From: Acidobacteriota bacterium
GTDB taxonomy: Bacteria; Acidobacteriota; Thermoanaerobaculia; Multivoradales; Multivoraceae
NCBI GenBank assembly: GCA_028877275.1
Contig: JAPPFP010000017.1
Location: 1 to 64,000 of the forward strand
Reading direction: 5' to 3'
Length of the DNA: 64,000 nt
Part shown: one piece after another, positions 1 to 14,038 of the stretch
Layout: each line of letters begins with the position of its first letter
Numbering within the stretch: position 1 is the first letter of the stretch
Translations under genes and position numbers: made by a program
The notes under the pieces: model-generated
What the model was told of the DNA's origin: nothing
The model's input: the letters and a program-made list of their open reading frames with translations, nothing else
The model's database searches: none

Positions 1-5
1 ACGGC

Positions 6-1292
6 CTACCCCCCCAAGACGTCGCGCAGTACACCGGCGGCGTGGTCGAGCTGCTCCTCCGTGATGACGAGGGGTGGCGAGAGCTGGAGGACGGTTCCGG
101 AGGCGCCGCCGGTGAGGGTGATGAGGCCTTGGTGGAGGAGGTTGTGGCTGAGGGTTTGGGCGCGGGTGGGGGAGTCGAGTTCGATGGCCCAGAGGAGGCC
201 CTGGCCTCGGATGTTGGTGACTCCGGGGTGGGTCTTGAGGGGTTCGAGGGCCTGGCCGAAATGGTCGCCCACGGTGCGGGCTCGGTCGATCAGGTTCTCG
301 GTCTCGATCACTTCGAGGGTGGCGAGGGCCGCGGCGCAGGCGAGGGGGTGGGCCACGAAGGTGGCGGTGTGGCGGGCTTCGCCGTCGCTTCGCCAGGCGT
401 CCATGACCTCCTTCCTGCCGAGGACGGCGGCGATCGGCAGGCCGCCGCCCAGGGCCTTGCCGCAGCAGACGAGATCGGGCTTGACGCCGGCTTCACGGCA
501 CACGAACCAGGCGCCGCAGCGGCCGAAGCCGGTGAAGATCTCGTCCACCGCCAGGACGACTTCGTACCGGCGGCAGAGTTCGGCGAGGGCCGACAGCCAG
601 CCGGGTGGCGGCCAGCGGGTCGCCTCGCGGCCGGTGACCGGCTCGACGAGGCAGGTCCCGATGTCGGGCTGCCGCTCCAGGATCTCCTGGATCCGTTCGG
701 ACGAAGCTCCGTACGGTAGGCGGTGAACAAGCGGTTCAAGCGGCTCGGTGAAGGGTTCGCGGAAGGCCGGCCGCGACGTCACCGCGAGCGCACCGAGGGT
801 GGTCCCGTGGTAGGCCGGGTCGAACGCGAGGACCCCCGGGCGGCCGCTGTGCAGGCGGCCCGTCTTGAGCGCGATCTCCACCGCATCGGCGCCGGACACC
901 GCGAAGTACACCCGGGGAGCGGCGAGTGGCGCGAGCGCGCAGAGGCGCTCGGCCAGTTCGAGGCGGGCAGGGTGGGCGTACACGTCGCCCAGTCCGTGGA
1001 CGAGGCGTTCCGCCTGCTCGCTGACGGCCGAAACCACGGCCGGGTGACGGTGGCCGACGGCAGCGACGCCGAAACCGGCGGTGAGGTCGATGTAACGGTT
1101 TCCGTCGACGTCCACCACGTTGCTGCCCAGGGCTTCGGCCCAGAGCATCGCCGTCGTCCCGGCAACGAGGGTGTTGATGCCCGGCGCCTCGGAGGCCTCG
1201 AGTCGTCCAGCCAGGGCCAGGGCACGGGGCCCCGGCGGCGGGATCACGATCTCCGGCAGCAGGCGGCCGTTCTCGGGTCCGGGCGAGCCCAC
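6..1292 (-). CDS. class III PLP-dependent aminotransferase
   Basis: A fold-type I aminotransferase of class III (acetylornithine / 4-aminobutyrate / diaminopimelate-type), 428 aa, which is normal for the family. It moves an amino group between an amine substrate and a keto acid using PLP. Visible landmarks are the cofactor Asp in VDEIFTGFGR (Asp250) and the Schiff-base Lys in CCGKALGGG (Lys279), plus GADAVEIALK upstream, where the phosphate-binding region lies. The stop TAG is inside the window, so the gene is complete. It lies 4 nt downstream of a DegT-type aminotransferase gene on the same strand and is probably co-transcribed with it and mutY. Substrate cannot be read from the sequence; GABA, ornithine or lysine-type substrates are all possible. 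Confidence 0.9.
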   Translation of the reverse strand: MGSPGPENGRLLPEIVIPPPGPRALALAGRLEASEAPGINTLVAGTTAMLWAEALGSNVVDVDGNRYIDLTAGFGVAAVGHRHPAVVSAVSEQAERLVHGLGDVYAHPARLELAERLCALAPLAAPRVYFAVSGADAVEIALKTGRLHSGRPGVLAFDPAYHGTTLGALAVTSRPAFREPFTEPLEPLVHRLPYGASSERIQEILERQPDIGTCLVEPVTGREATRWPPPGWLSALAELCRRYEVVLAVDEIFTGFGRCGAWFVCREAGVKPDLVCCGKALGGGLPIAAVLGRKEVMDAWRSDGEARHTATFVAHPLACAAALATLEVIETENLIDRARTVGDHFGQALEPLKTHPGVTNIRGQGLLWAIELDSPTRAQTLSHNLLHQGLITLTGGASGTVLQLSPPLVITEEQLDHAAGVLRDVLGG

Positions 1293-1296
1293 CGCC

Positions 1297-2496
1297 TCAG
1301 GGGTTCGCGATCCGCTCGCAGATGCGGTCCAGCGCGTCCTGGTCGAGGTACGGGTGCATCGGCAGGCTGACGACGCGGTCGGCCAGGCTCTCGCTGACCG
1401 GCAGCGAGCCGGCGCCGCGGCCGTACCTCTCGTAGGCCGGCTGCAGGTGCATCGGGCGCGGATAGTAGACGGCGGTGGGGATGCCGGCGCGGTCGAGATG
1501 GGCCCTCAGCCCGTCCCTCGTCTCCGCCGACGGCCGACCGGCCGCGTCGTCGACGCGGAGCGTGTACTGGGCCCAGCTCGACTCGACACCCGGGGCGCAC
1601 TCCGGCGCCGACACCCGCCAGGGCATCGCCGTCGAGGAAGAGGCGCGCAACCGCTCGCTGTAACCGGCCGCGACGGCCCGCCGCGCAGCCAGCTCCTGCT
1701 CGAAGACGGTCAGTTTCGCCAGCAGCACGGCGGCCTGGAGACTGTCCAGGCGGCCGTTCACTCCGAGCCGAACGATGTCGTAGCGGTCGGCACTCTGGCC
1801 GTGTTCGCGGATGGAGCGGACGACCTCCGCGGTCGCCGGTTCCACACAAAGCACCGCGCCGCCGTCGCCGTAGCATCCAAGCGGCTTGGCGGGATAGAAG
1901 CTGGTCGTCGTGACCGGCGCCAGTGAACCGACCGGATTGCCGTCGCGGCGCGCGCCGAAACTCTGAGCCGCGTCCGAGATCACCTCGATGTTTCTGGCCG
2001 CCGCCCAGTCCGCCAGCGGTTTCTCGGCCACAGGCAGGCCAAACAGATCCACCGGAATCACCGCCTTCGGCGTGGCGGCGCCGGCCGTCCGCAGGACTTC
2101 GTACTCCCGGTCGAGCGACTCGAGGTCGATCAGGAAGTCGTCTTCCCTCACGTCGACGAAGATGGGCACGGCGCCCGCGAGCAGGACGACCTCCGCGGTC
2201 GCGGTAAAGGTGAAGGTCGGAACGAAGACCGCGTCGCGGCGGTTCTCTGCCCTGCCGACGCCGAGCGCAAGCAGGGCGATCAGAAGGGCGTCCGAGCCGC
2301 TCGAGACCGCGACCGCGGAGGCACCGGCGCCCCATCGGCCCAGTTCCGCCTCCAGCTCGCCGACCTCGGGGCCCATCACGTAGCGGCCGTGGTCGAGAAC
2401 CTCGCCGATCCGACGGTCGATCTCCGGCCGGAGTCGCCTCGACTGCGCGGCCAGGTCGACAAAGGGGATCCGCGGCGGAGGCTCCGTCGGCGTCAT
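1297..2496 (-). CDS. DegT/DnrJ/EryC1/StrS family sugar aminotransferase
   Basis: A 399-aa PLP enzyme of the DegT/DnrJ/EryC1/StrS family, which aminates keto-sugar nucleotides used in surface polysaccharides or antibiotics. The N-terminus IPFVDLAAQ is the usual family start. The PLP-binding Lys lies in SFYPAKPLGCYGDGGA (Lys204), and the family motif SDAAQSFGA precedes it. The start codon overlaps the mutY stop (ATGA), so translation is probably coupled. A role in making an amino sugar for the polysaccharide exported by the Wzm/Wzt system at 36-38 kb is plausible, but it is inference from shared content, not linkage. Confidence 0.9.
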   Translation of the reverse strand: MTPTEPPPRIPFVDLAAQSRRLRPEIDRRIGEVLDHGRYVMGPEVGELEAELGRWGAGASAVAVSSGSDALLIALLALGVGRAENRRDAVFVPTFTFTATAEVVLLAGAVPIFVDVREDDFLIDLESLDREYEVLRTAGAATPKAVIPVDLFGLPVAEKPLADWAAARNIEVISDAAQSFGARRDGNPVGSLAPVTTTSFYPAKPLGCYGDGGAVLCVEPATAEVVRSIREHGQSADRYDIVRLGVNGRLDSLQAAVLLAKLTVFEQELAARRAVAAGYSERLRASSSTAMPWRVSAPECAPGVESSWAQYTLRVDDAAGRPSAETRDGLRAHLDRAGIPTAVYYPRPMHLQPAYERYGRGAGSLPVSESLADRVVSLPMHPYLDQDALDRICERIANP

Positions 2497-3623
2497 GGCC
2501 CGGAGTGTAGTGGCGGATCAGCCAGGTTGATGCCGACGGAGTCGAGCGTCTTCCGCAACAGGGACGAGGTCGGCAGTTCGTCGATCTCTCCGTAACCGAA
2601 CCAGCCAAGCGAGGATCGCCCCGCCGGAAGCCGGCCACCGGCCGATGCCTCCCTCATGCGTTCCGGGCGCCAGTGGGCGACCGCGGCTCGCACGTGCAAG
2701 TCCCTGTAGGTCACCGCGTGGCGCACCCGGACCGCGGGTTCGTCGCACTCCCAGCAACCGCCGAACTCCTTACCCAAAGCAGCAGCCGCGCGGGCCGACC
2801 CCTCACCGCTTGCGAGCTCCACCGTCGGCAGGTGCCAGCGGCCGGCCAGCCAGTCCGCGTCCCCGGGCCGGCGATGAAGGAGCAGGTCGCCACCCCGCCG
2901 CACGACCGCCGTGAAGCAGTGGCGGACCTCCCGGTCCCGCCGCGGTCCGGCAACGGGAAAGTCCCGCGGATCCAGCCCTGGAGAGCGAAAGGCCCGGCAA
3001 CCAGGAGCGAGCGGACAGACGCCGCAATCCGGCTTGCCTCGACGGCAAACCAGCGAACCGACCTCCATCAGCGCCTGGTTGGAGTCCCCGGGACGACTCG
3101 CGTCCAGCAGCCGGCCGGCGGTCGCCAGCAGGGCGCGCCTGGCGGCGGCTCGGCGAGGGGGTTCCGTGGATGCCAGGAACCGGCTCAGCACGCGTTCGAC
3201 GTTGCCGTCCAGCACCGGCGACGACTCCCCGCAGCAGCGGCTCGCAAGCAGCGCCGACGTGTATGCGCCGACGCCCGGCAGCTCCGCCCACTCCGCGGCG
3301 CTCGCGGGCAGTGTGCCCCGCTCCGCAAGGATCCGGACCGCCCGGTGGAGGTTTCGGGCCCGGCGGTAGTAGCCCAGGCCCGACCACGCCGCCTCGACCG
3401 ACTCGACCGGCGCTTCCGCCAGCGTGTCGGCGCGGGGGAACCGGTCCAGGAAGCCCTGGTAGCGCGTCGCGACGACCTCACTCCGGGTCTGCTGGAGCAT
3501 GATTTCCGCGACGAGAATCTCGTACGGATCCTCGGACCGCCGCCAGGGCAGATCGCGCCGGCAGCGATCGAACCAGACCAGCAGCGCACTCCGAAGGTCC
3601 TCCGGCTCGACTAACTGCAACAC
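2493..3623 (-). CDS. mutY: A/G-specific adenine DNA glycosylase
   Basis: MutY removes adenine mispaired with 8-oxoguanine in base excision repair. The 376-aa protein shows the catalytic Glu in EIMLQQTRSEV (Glu40), the helix-hairpin-helix LPGVGAYTS, the catalytic Asp in VLDGNVERVLSR (Asp139), and the 4Fe-4S ligands spaced C-x6-C-x2-C-x5-C (Cys193, 200, 203, 209). The C-terminal ~150 residues match the NUDIX-like 8-oxoG recognition domain in length and position. It is the first gene of a minus-strand run with the two aminotransferase genes, and it is divergent from dnaA across the origin-type intergenic region. Confidence 0.95.
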   Translation of the reverse strand: MLQLVEPEDLRSALLVWFDRCRRDLPWRRSEDPYEILVAEIMLQQTRSEVVATRYQGFLDRFPRADTLAEAPVESVEAAWSGLGYYRRARNLHRAVRILAERGTLPASAAEWAELPGVGAYTSALLASRCCGESSPVLDGNVERVLSRFLASTEPPRRAAARRALLATAGRLLDASRPGDSNQALMEVGSLVCRRGKPDCGVCPLAPGCRAFRSPGLDPRDFPVAGPRRDREVRHCFTAVVRRGGDLLLHRRPGDADWLAGRWHLPTVELASGEGSARAAAALGKEFGGCWECDEPAVRVRHAVTYRDLHVRAAVAHWRPERMREASAGGRLPAGRSSLGWFGYGEIDELPTSSLLRKTLDSVGINLADPPLHSGP

Positions 3624-4033
3624 AGTTCAGAACCTAGGCGCGCCACCGACGGACGGCGCCGCGCGCCCGACAAAGAAAACGTGAAGAAAGTGCTCGGACA
3701 CCCCTTGTTGAAGCCGGATCCCGCTGCTATCCTGCGCTTCTCGCGCAATGGAGGCCACTCGGCGTGGGACCAACAGGTAGCCCCCAGGAGTTATCTGCCC
3801 CGAGTCTCGACGCCGGTCGTCCAAGGCTTTTCCACACTGTGCGGAAAAGCTGCGGAACGTAGCTCTGCAGAGCGGCAATTCCCTGCCCGGCACCGGGAAT
3901 TGGTGGTCGTGCGCGCTGGAACGTGGGGGAGAAGTGCGTCGGTTCGGAGTAGCAGCAGAGCAAGCGGACAGACTCGGCTCCGCCGTGCATTGGGTCACCA
4001 TGATCTTGGTCGGTGCGGACGGAGAGGGGGGGC
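3624..4033. other. dnaA upstream region; candidate oriC / DnaA autoregulatory region
   Basis: This 410-bp gap between divergent mutY and dnaA carries three dyads within 80 bp. At 3826-3850 an almost perfect inverted repeat joins TTTTCCACA (3828-3836) and TGCGGAAAA (3840-3848, i.e. TTTTCCGCA on the other strand); both resemble DnaA boxes (TTATCCACA). At 3862-3873 GCTCTGCAGAGC is a perfect palindrome. At 3876-3902 CAATTCCC and GGGAATTG face each other. No strongly AT-rich unwinding element is seen here. The region may be the origin, the dnaA operator, or both; the dnaA-dnaN gap is the other candidate for unwinding. Confidence 0.55.
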
Positions 4034-5371
4034 ATGCCTAGCTCCGTCTGGCCGACTCTACGCCGGCAGTTGCGGGCGGATCTCCCGGCCGAAGATTTCC
4101 GGACCTGGTTTCATCCCCTGAGGGTGGCGTCGGAGGACGCGGACCACCTCGTCCTTGAAGCGCCGAACTCGCGGTTCGTCGAGGCGCTCGAGGAGGGCTT
4201 CCGCCCGATCGTCGACTGGGCGATCGCCGATCTGAAGGGGCCGACGTACCAGGTCCTGTTCAAGAGCGGCGAGACGCGTACCAGCGTCGCGACGCCGAAA
4301 AAGTCATCGCGGACGAAGTCCGTCGGGAGCCCCGATCTCGAGGGGGCGCCGAGCAGTTCGCTCAACCCCCAGTACCGGTTCGACTCCTTCGTGGTCGGCA
4401 ACTCCAACCGGTTCGCCAGCGCCGCCTCCCAGGCGGTCGCCGAGAAGCCCGGCATCGCGTACAACCCCCTCTTCCTCTACGGCGGCGTGGGGTTGGGCAA
4501 GACCCATCTCCTGCACGCGATCGGAAATCGCCTCAGGCGCGCGGCCCCGGGCACGCGGGTCGTCTATCTCGCCGCCGAGGACTTCGTGAACGACCTGATC
4601 ACCTCGATCCGTTTCGAGCGAATGCCTGCGTTCCGCGAGCGCTACCGGACGATCGACGTCCTGCTGGTGGACGACATCCAGTTCCTGGCCAAGAAGGAGC
4701 GGTCCCAGGAGGAGTTCTTCCACACCTTCAACGTGCTCTACACCCGGCAGAAGCAGATCATCGTGACCTCGGACGCCCAGCCGCGCGACATGGCGGACAT
4801 CGAAGAGCGCCTGCGAAGCCGCTTCGGCTCAGGTCTCCTCGCTGACATCCAGCCCCCCGATCTGGAAACGAAGGTCGCCATTCTCCAGCGCAAGGCCCGC
4901 CAGCTTCAGGGCCTCGACCTGGACACGGACGTCGCCATGTTCATCGCCCGGCAGGTCCACTCGAACGTGCGCGAGCTCGAAGGCCTGCTCAACCGCGTCA
5001 CCGCCTTCGCCTCGCTGTCGGGCGTGCCCCTCGATCTCGAGTTCGCCAAGGAAGCGCTGCGCGACGTACTGCCTGAGCAGGACCGCCCGGTGTCGTCGGC
5101 TCAGATCATCAAGATGGTGGCCCACCACTACGGCCTCAAGGTCCGCGAGATCAAGAGCAAGAGCAACTCCCGGCAGATCACCTATCCCCGCCAGATCGCG
5201 ATGTACCTCTGCAAGCGTCTGACCGAGATGTCCTATCCGGAGATCGGCAGAGTGTTCAACGGCAAGCATCACTCGACCGTCATGTACTCCGTCGAGCAGA
5301 TCGAGCGCCGCCGTGCCGGCGACGAGCGCCTGGCCGCGCAACTGGAGCGCTTCACCCGTCAGCTCAGCTGA
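4034..5371 (+). CDS. dnaA: chromosomal replication initiator DnaA
   Basis: DnaA binds origin boxes and opens the duplex at replication initiation. I start it at ATG 4034, which has a strong purine tract (GGAGAGGGGGG) just upstream; the track's GTG start at 4013 lacks one. The 445-aa protein has domain I (1-70), a short linker, AAA+ Walker A GGVGLGKT (150-157), Walker B LLVDD (210-214), and C-terminal domain IV with the DnaA-box-binding signature NGKHHSTVMYS. It is followed by dnaN, gyrB and gyrA on the same strand, the classic origin-proximal order. Confidence 0.98.
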   Translation: MPSSVWPTLRRQLRADLPAEDFRTWFHPLRVASEDADHLVLEAPNSRFVEALEEGFRPIVDWAIADLKGPTYQVLFKSGETRTSVATPKKSSRTKSVGSPDLEGAPSSSLNPQYRFDSFVVGNSNRFASAASQAVAEKPGIAYNPLFLYGGVGLGKTHLLHAIGNRLRRAAPGTRVVYLAAEDFVNDLITSIRFERMPAFRERYRTIDVLLVDDIQFLAKKERSQEEFFHTFNVLYTRQKQIIVTSDAQPRDMADIEERLRSRFGSGLLADIQPPDLETKVAILQRKARQLQGLDLDTDVAMFIARQVHSNVRELEGLLNRVTAFASLSGVPLDLEFAKEALRDVLPEQDRPVSSAQIIKMVAHHYGLKVREIKSKSNSRQITYPRQIAMYLCKRLTEMSYPEIGRVFNGKHHSTVMYSVEQIERRRAGDERLAAQLERFTRQLS

Positions 5372-5681
5372 GCGAGGAACATCCTGCGGAATCGCGGCGG
5401 ATCGGCCACCAAGGGATCTGCGCACCGGCAGCGGATTGTCCGGGCGCCAGTTCCGGTTGTTCTGCGGCCGTGCTGCGGAGGGAATCCGCGCTCCGCGCCG
5501 CCTGGCGGCCGAAGTCCACAGAATGCACAATCGCTCCGCTGCCGTCTCCGCCCCTTACCGATCCCGTCCGGATCATCCCAAGTTACTGATTATAAATAGT
5601 TTACAAGGTTACTCCGCACTCGGAAACGGCCCCTTCTGCGGTTACTTTCTTGGTGTATATTGCTGGTTGAGGAGAGGATAG
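5372..5681. other. dnaA-dnaN intergenic region with AT-rich patch
   Basis: A 310-bp gap, long for this otherwise compact region. It contains the most AT-rich run near the origin, around 5580-5610 (TTACTGATTATAAATAGTTT), a candidate duplex-unwinding element. AGTCCACAG (5512-5520) is only a weak DnaA-box match. A TATATT hexamer at 5656-5661 could be the dnaN -10 element, but no convincing -35 is seen. GAGGAGAGG just before ATG 5682 is a strong ribosome binding site. Assignment as origin is inference. Confidence 0.4.
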
Positions 5682-6794
5682 ATGAAGACCCGAGTCGAAC
5701 GACGAGAGCTGCTGACCGAACTCGTGGCGATGCGCGGAATCGTCGAAAGCAGATCGACGATTCCGGTCCTCTCCCATCTCCTGCTGACGGTCCGCGACGA
5801 CCGGCTGGAGCTCGCGGCCACCGACCTGGACGTCTCCCTGACGTCCTGGTGCAGCGCGGAGGAAGGAAGCTGCGAGAGCGGCGCGACCGCCGTGCAGGCC
5901 CGCAAGTTCCTCGAGATCGTCCGGGCCCTGGCTGACGGTCCGATCGAGCTGTCCACCGGCGACTCCAACTCGCTCCATATCGATGCCGGGTCGTCCAGGT
6001 TCCGGATCAACGGTCTCTCGGCCGAGGACTTTCCGACGCTGACCACGGTCGACCAGGATTCGTCGTCCTCCTCCTTCGAGGCGCCGTTCCCCGACTTCAA
6101 GCGCATGATCGGCAAGATCATCTTCGCCGTCTCGGCGGAAGAGTCGCGCTTCCAGTTGAACGGGGCCCTGCTCAAGCTGAAGGACGGCAAGGTCGAGATG
6201 GTCGCGACCGACGGCCACAGGCTCGCCCTGATCGAAGCCGAGATGCCGGGCGTCGCGGAAGCGGACGGCGTCCTCGCGCCGCGCAAGGCGCTGCTCGAGT
6301 TGATGCGCTTCGACAGCGACGAGACGATCGGGTTCCGCCGCGGCGAGCACCATCTCGGGTTCGTGATCGGGCGGCGCGAGCTCACCTGCCGGATCCTCGA
6401 GGGCACGTTCCCGGACTACGAGAAGGTGATCTCCACGGACAACGACCGGACGGCGACGTTCGATCGCGGGGTGCTCTCCGAGGTGGTGCATCGGGTCTCC
6501 CTGCTGACGGGTGACCGTGCCCCCATGGTCAGGCTCGGCTTCGAGGAGCAGTCGCTGCGCGTGTCGTCCTCGAACCCGGATCTGGGGGAGGCGGAGGAGA
6601 GCCTCGCCTGCGATTACGCAGCGGAGAAACTGGACATCGGTCTGAACCCCGTCTACGTGCGGGATTTCCTGTCCGCGGTCGACACCGAGCAGGTCGAATT
6701 CGCGCTCAAGGACGAGAACAGCCAGTGTCTCGGGCAGCCCGTCGGGGGGCAGGATTTCCGCTACTTGTGCGTGATCATGCCGATGCGCATCTGA
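5682..6794 (+). CDS. dnaN: DNA polymerase III sliding clamp, beta subunit
   Basis: The beta clamp tethers DNA polymerase III to its template. The 370-aa length is normal for three repeated clamp domains. The protein opens with MKTRVERRELL and ends VMPMRI, close to the usual M-P-M/V-R-L end of beta clamps. The ATG has an excellent Shine-Dalgarno (GAGGAGAGG, 4 nt away). gyrB follows after 120 bp; recF, often found between them, is missing. Confidence 0.97.
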   Translation: MKTRVERRELLTELVAMRGIVESRSTIPVLSHLLLTVRDDRLELAATDLDVSLTSWCSAEEGSCESGATAVQARKFLEIVRALADGPIELSTGDSNSLHIDAGSSRFRINGLSAEDFPTLTTVDQDSSSSSFEAPFPDFKRMIGKIIFAVSAEESRFQLNGALLKLKDGKVEMVATDGHRLALIEAEMPGVAEADGVLAPRKALLELMRFDSDETIGFRRGEHHLGFVIGRRELTCRILEGTFPDYEKVISTDNDRTATFDRGVLSEVVHRVSLLTGDRAPMVRLGFEEQSLRVSSSNPDLGEAEESLACDYAAEKLDIGLNPVYVRDFLSAVDTEQVEFALKDENSQCLGQPVGGQDFRYLCVIMPMRI

Positions 6795-6863
6795 GGGTGC
6801 ATTCGAGGGTCTTTACGCGGCCAGCTAAACCTCCTGTTTTCAGATAGTTGCGAGTAGGACTGA

Positions 6864-9392
<2,529 letters not shown>

Positions 9393-9402
9393 TCCGCCGA
9401 CC

Positions 9403-11949
<2,547 letters not shown>

Positions 11950-11965
11950 GCGGGGGAGCGCCACG

Positions 11966-12622
11966 ATGAAGTTCTTTCTGGACACCGCGGACGTGGGGGA
12001 GATCGAGACCGGCCTGGAATGGGGCATGGTCGACGGCGTCACGACGAACCCGAGCCTGATCGCCAAACAGGGCAAGCGGTACCTGCCGACCGTCAAGGAG
12101 ATCGCGGATCTGGTGCCGGGTCCCGTCAGCGGCGAGGTCCTCGCGACGGACCTCGACGGCATGCTCGAGGAGGGCCGGCGGCTCGCCGGCCTGGCGGACA
12201 ACGTGGTCGTCAAGGTACCGCTCGGGCCGCCGGGGCTGACCGCCGTGCGGCGCCTGGCCGAGGACGGGATCCGGTGCAACGTCACCCTCTGCTTCTCGCC
12301 GTCCCAGGCGCTGCTGGCGGCGAAGGCGGGCGCCGCCTACATCTCCCCCTTCGTCGGCCGCCTCGACGACATCGCCCAGGACGGCATGGACCTGATCCGG
12401 CAGGTGATCTCGATCTACTCCCACTACGACTTCGAGACCGAAGTCCTGGTCGCCTCGGTGCGTCACCCGGTTCACGTCGTGCTGTCGGCGGAAATGGGGG
12501 CTGACGTCGCCACTCTTCCCTTCAAGACGCTGAGCCAGCTCTACCGTCATCCGCTGACCGACATCGGCCTGGAGAGCTTCCTCTCCGACTGGCGGGCCAC
12601 GGGCAAGACGTTCGATGACTGA
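11966..12622 (+). CDS. fsa: fructose-6-phosphate aldolase / small transaldolase
   Basis: A 218-aa member of the short (TalC/FSA) transaldolase subfamily, which acts in the non-oxidative pentose phosphate pathway. The N-terminus [13 protein letters not shown] and [11 protein letters not shown] are diagnostic, the Schiff-base Lys is in VVVKVPLG, and [10 protein letters not shown] follows. Length fits the ~215-220 aa subfamily. Whether it acts as a transaldolase or as fructose-6-phosphate aldolase cannot be told from these motifs. It lies 16 nt after gyrA and 18 nt before the peptidase gene, probably in one operon. Confidence 0.92.
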   Translation: MKFFLDTADVGEIETGLEWGMVDGVTTNPSLIAKQGKRYLPTVKEIADLVPGPVSGEVLATDLDGMLEEGRRLAGLADNVVVKVPLGPPGLTAVRRLAEDGIRCNVTLCFSPSQALLAAKAGAAYISPFVGRLDDIAQDGMDLIRQVISIYSHYDFETEVLVASVRHPVHVVLSAEMGADVATLPFKTLSQLYRHPLTDIGLESFLSDWRATGKTFDD

Positions 12623-12640
12623 CCGCGACGGGCGTGCCCG

Positions 12641-14038
12641 ATGAGCGTCGACGCCGTTCTCGAGCGGGTCGACCGCGAAACCGGCGCCAGCCTGGAGCAG
12701 TTGAAGGAGTACCTGCGGATCCCGTCCGTCTCGACCGATCCGGAGTACGCCGCCGAGGTCCGCCGTTGCGCCGGCTTCGTCAGGGAGCGGCTCGAGGCCG
12801 CGGGGCTCGAGGCTGAGATCATCGAAACCACCGGCCATCCGCTCGTGTACGGCGAGTGGCTGGGCGCTCCCGGCCGCCCGACCGTCCTGTTCTACGGCCA
12901 CTACGACGTGCAGCCGGTCGACCCGCTGGCAGAGTGGCGGAACGACCCGTTCGAGCCGACGATCGAGACCGGCGAACGCGGCGAGCAGATCGTCGCCCGC
13001 GGCGCAACCGACGACAAGGGCCAGTCCTTCACCCACATCAAGGCGGTGGAGGCGATCATGGCCGAGACCGGCGCGCTGCCGGTCAACGTCAAGTTCCTGA
13101 TCGAGGGCGAGGAGGAGTGCGGCGGCGAGGCGATCGAGGCCTACGTTCGGAGCCCTGAGTCCCGGCGCCTGGCTTGCGACCTGGCGCTGGTCTCCGACAC
13201 CTCGATGTACGGGCCGGGCCAGCCTTCCGTGCTCTACGGCCTGAAGGGCCTGCTCTACACCGAGGTCAGGGTGCGCGGCGCGGGCCGGGACCTGCATTCC
13301 GGCACGTTCGGCGGCGCCGTGGCGAACCCCCTGAATGTCCTGGGCACGATGCTGGCGGCGCTCCGCGACCCGCGCGACGGCCGCATCCTGATTCCGGGCT
13401 TCTACGACGACGTGCGGCCACTGGGAGCGGAGGAGCGGGCGGCATTCGCGGCGCTACCCTTCGACGAGGCGAGGTACGGCGACGAGATCGGCGCGTCCGC
13501 CTTGTGGGGTGAGGCCGGCTATACGACCCTGGAACGGGTCTGGGCACGGCCGACCTGCGACGTGAACGGCCTGTGGGGCGGCTACCAGGGCCCTGGCGCC
13601 AAGACGGTGATCGCAAACCGCGCCGGCGCCAAGGTGTCGATGCGGCTGGTGCCGGACCAGGACCCGGAGCGGCTGTTCCCTTCGTTCGCGGCCTACATGC
13701 GCTCGCTGGCGCCTCCGGGCATCGAGGTCGAGGTGGAGAACCTGAACGGGGCGCCGCCGGTGCTCGTCGACCTCGACGGCCCTCTCGTCGACGCGGCCCT
13801 CGAAGGCGTGCGCGAAGCCTGGGGCCGCGCGCCGGTGCGGGTCCGCGAGGGCGGCTCGATTCCCATCGTCTCCACGCTGTCGGAGGTGCTGGGGGCGCCG
13901 GTGCTGCTGATCGGCTTCGGCCTGTCGGACGACCGGCTGCACGCGCCGAACGAGAAGATGGATCTCGCGAACTTCTACCAGGGCATTCGCACGGTGGTCC
14001 GTGTGCTCGACCGCGTCGGAGGCTGTGCCGCCGCTTGA
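12641..14038 (+). CDS. M20 family dipeptidase (dizinc metallopeptidase)
   Basis: A 465-aa M20 peptidase of the CNDP/DapE-like dipeptidase branch, hydrolysing dipeptides or related amides in the cytoplasm. Predicted zinc ligands are visible: His in YGHYDVQP, bridging Asp in RGATDDKGQ, Glu in EGEEECGG (the first Glu being the general base), Asp in VSDTSMYG and His in DRLHAPNEKM. No signal peptide is seen. Its TGA stop is overlapped by the TTG start of the next gene. Confidence 0.9.
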   Translation: MSVDAVLERVDRETGASLEQLKEYLRIPSVSTDPEYAAEVRRCAGFVRERLEAAGLEAEIIETTGHPLVYGEWLGAPGRPTVLFYGHYDVQPVDPLAEWRNDPFEPTIETGERGEQIVARGATDDKGQSFTHIKAVEAIMAETGALPVNVKFLIEGEEECGGEAIEAYVRSPESRRLACDLALVSDTSMYGPGQPSVLYGLKGLLYTEVRVRGAGRDLHSGTFGGAVANPLNVLGTMLAALRDPRDGRILIPGFYDDVRPLGAEERAAFAALPFDEARYGDEIGASALWGEAGYTTLERVWARPTCDVNGLWGGYQGPGAKTVIANRAGAKVSMRLVPDQDPERLFPSFAAYMRSLAPPGIEVEVENLNGAPPVLVDLDGPLVDAALEGVREAWGRAPVRVREGGSIPIVSTLSEVLGAPVLLIGFGLSDDRLHAPNEKMDLANFYQGIRTVVRVLDRVGGCAAA

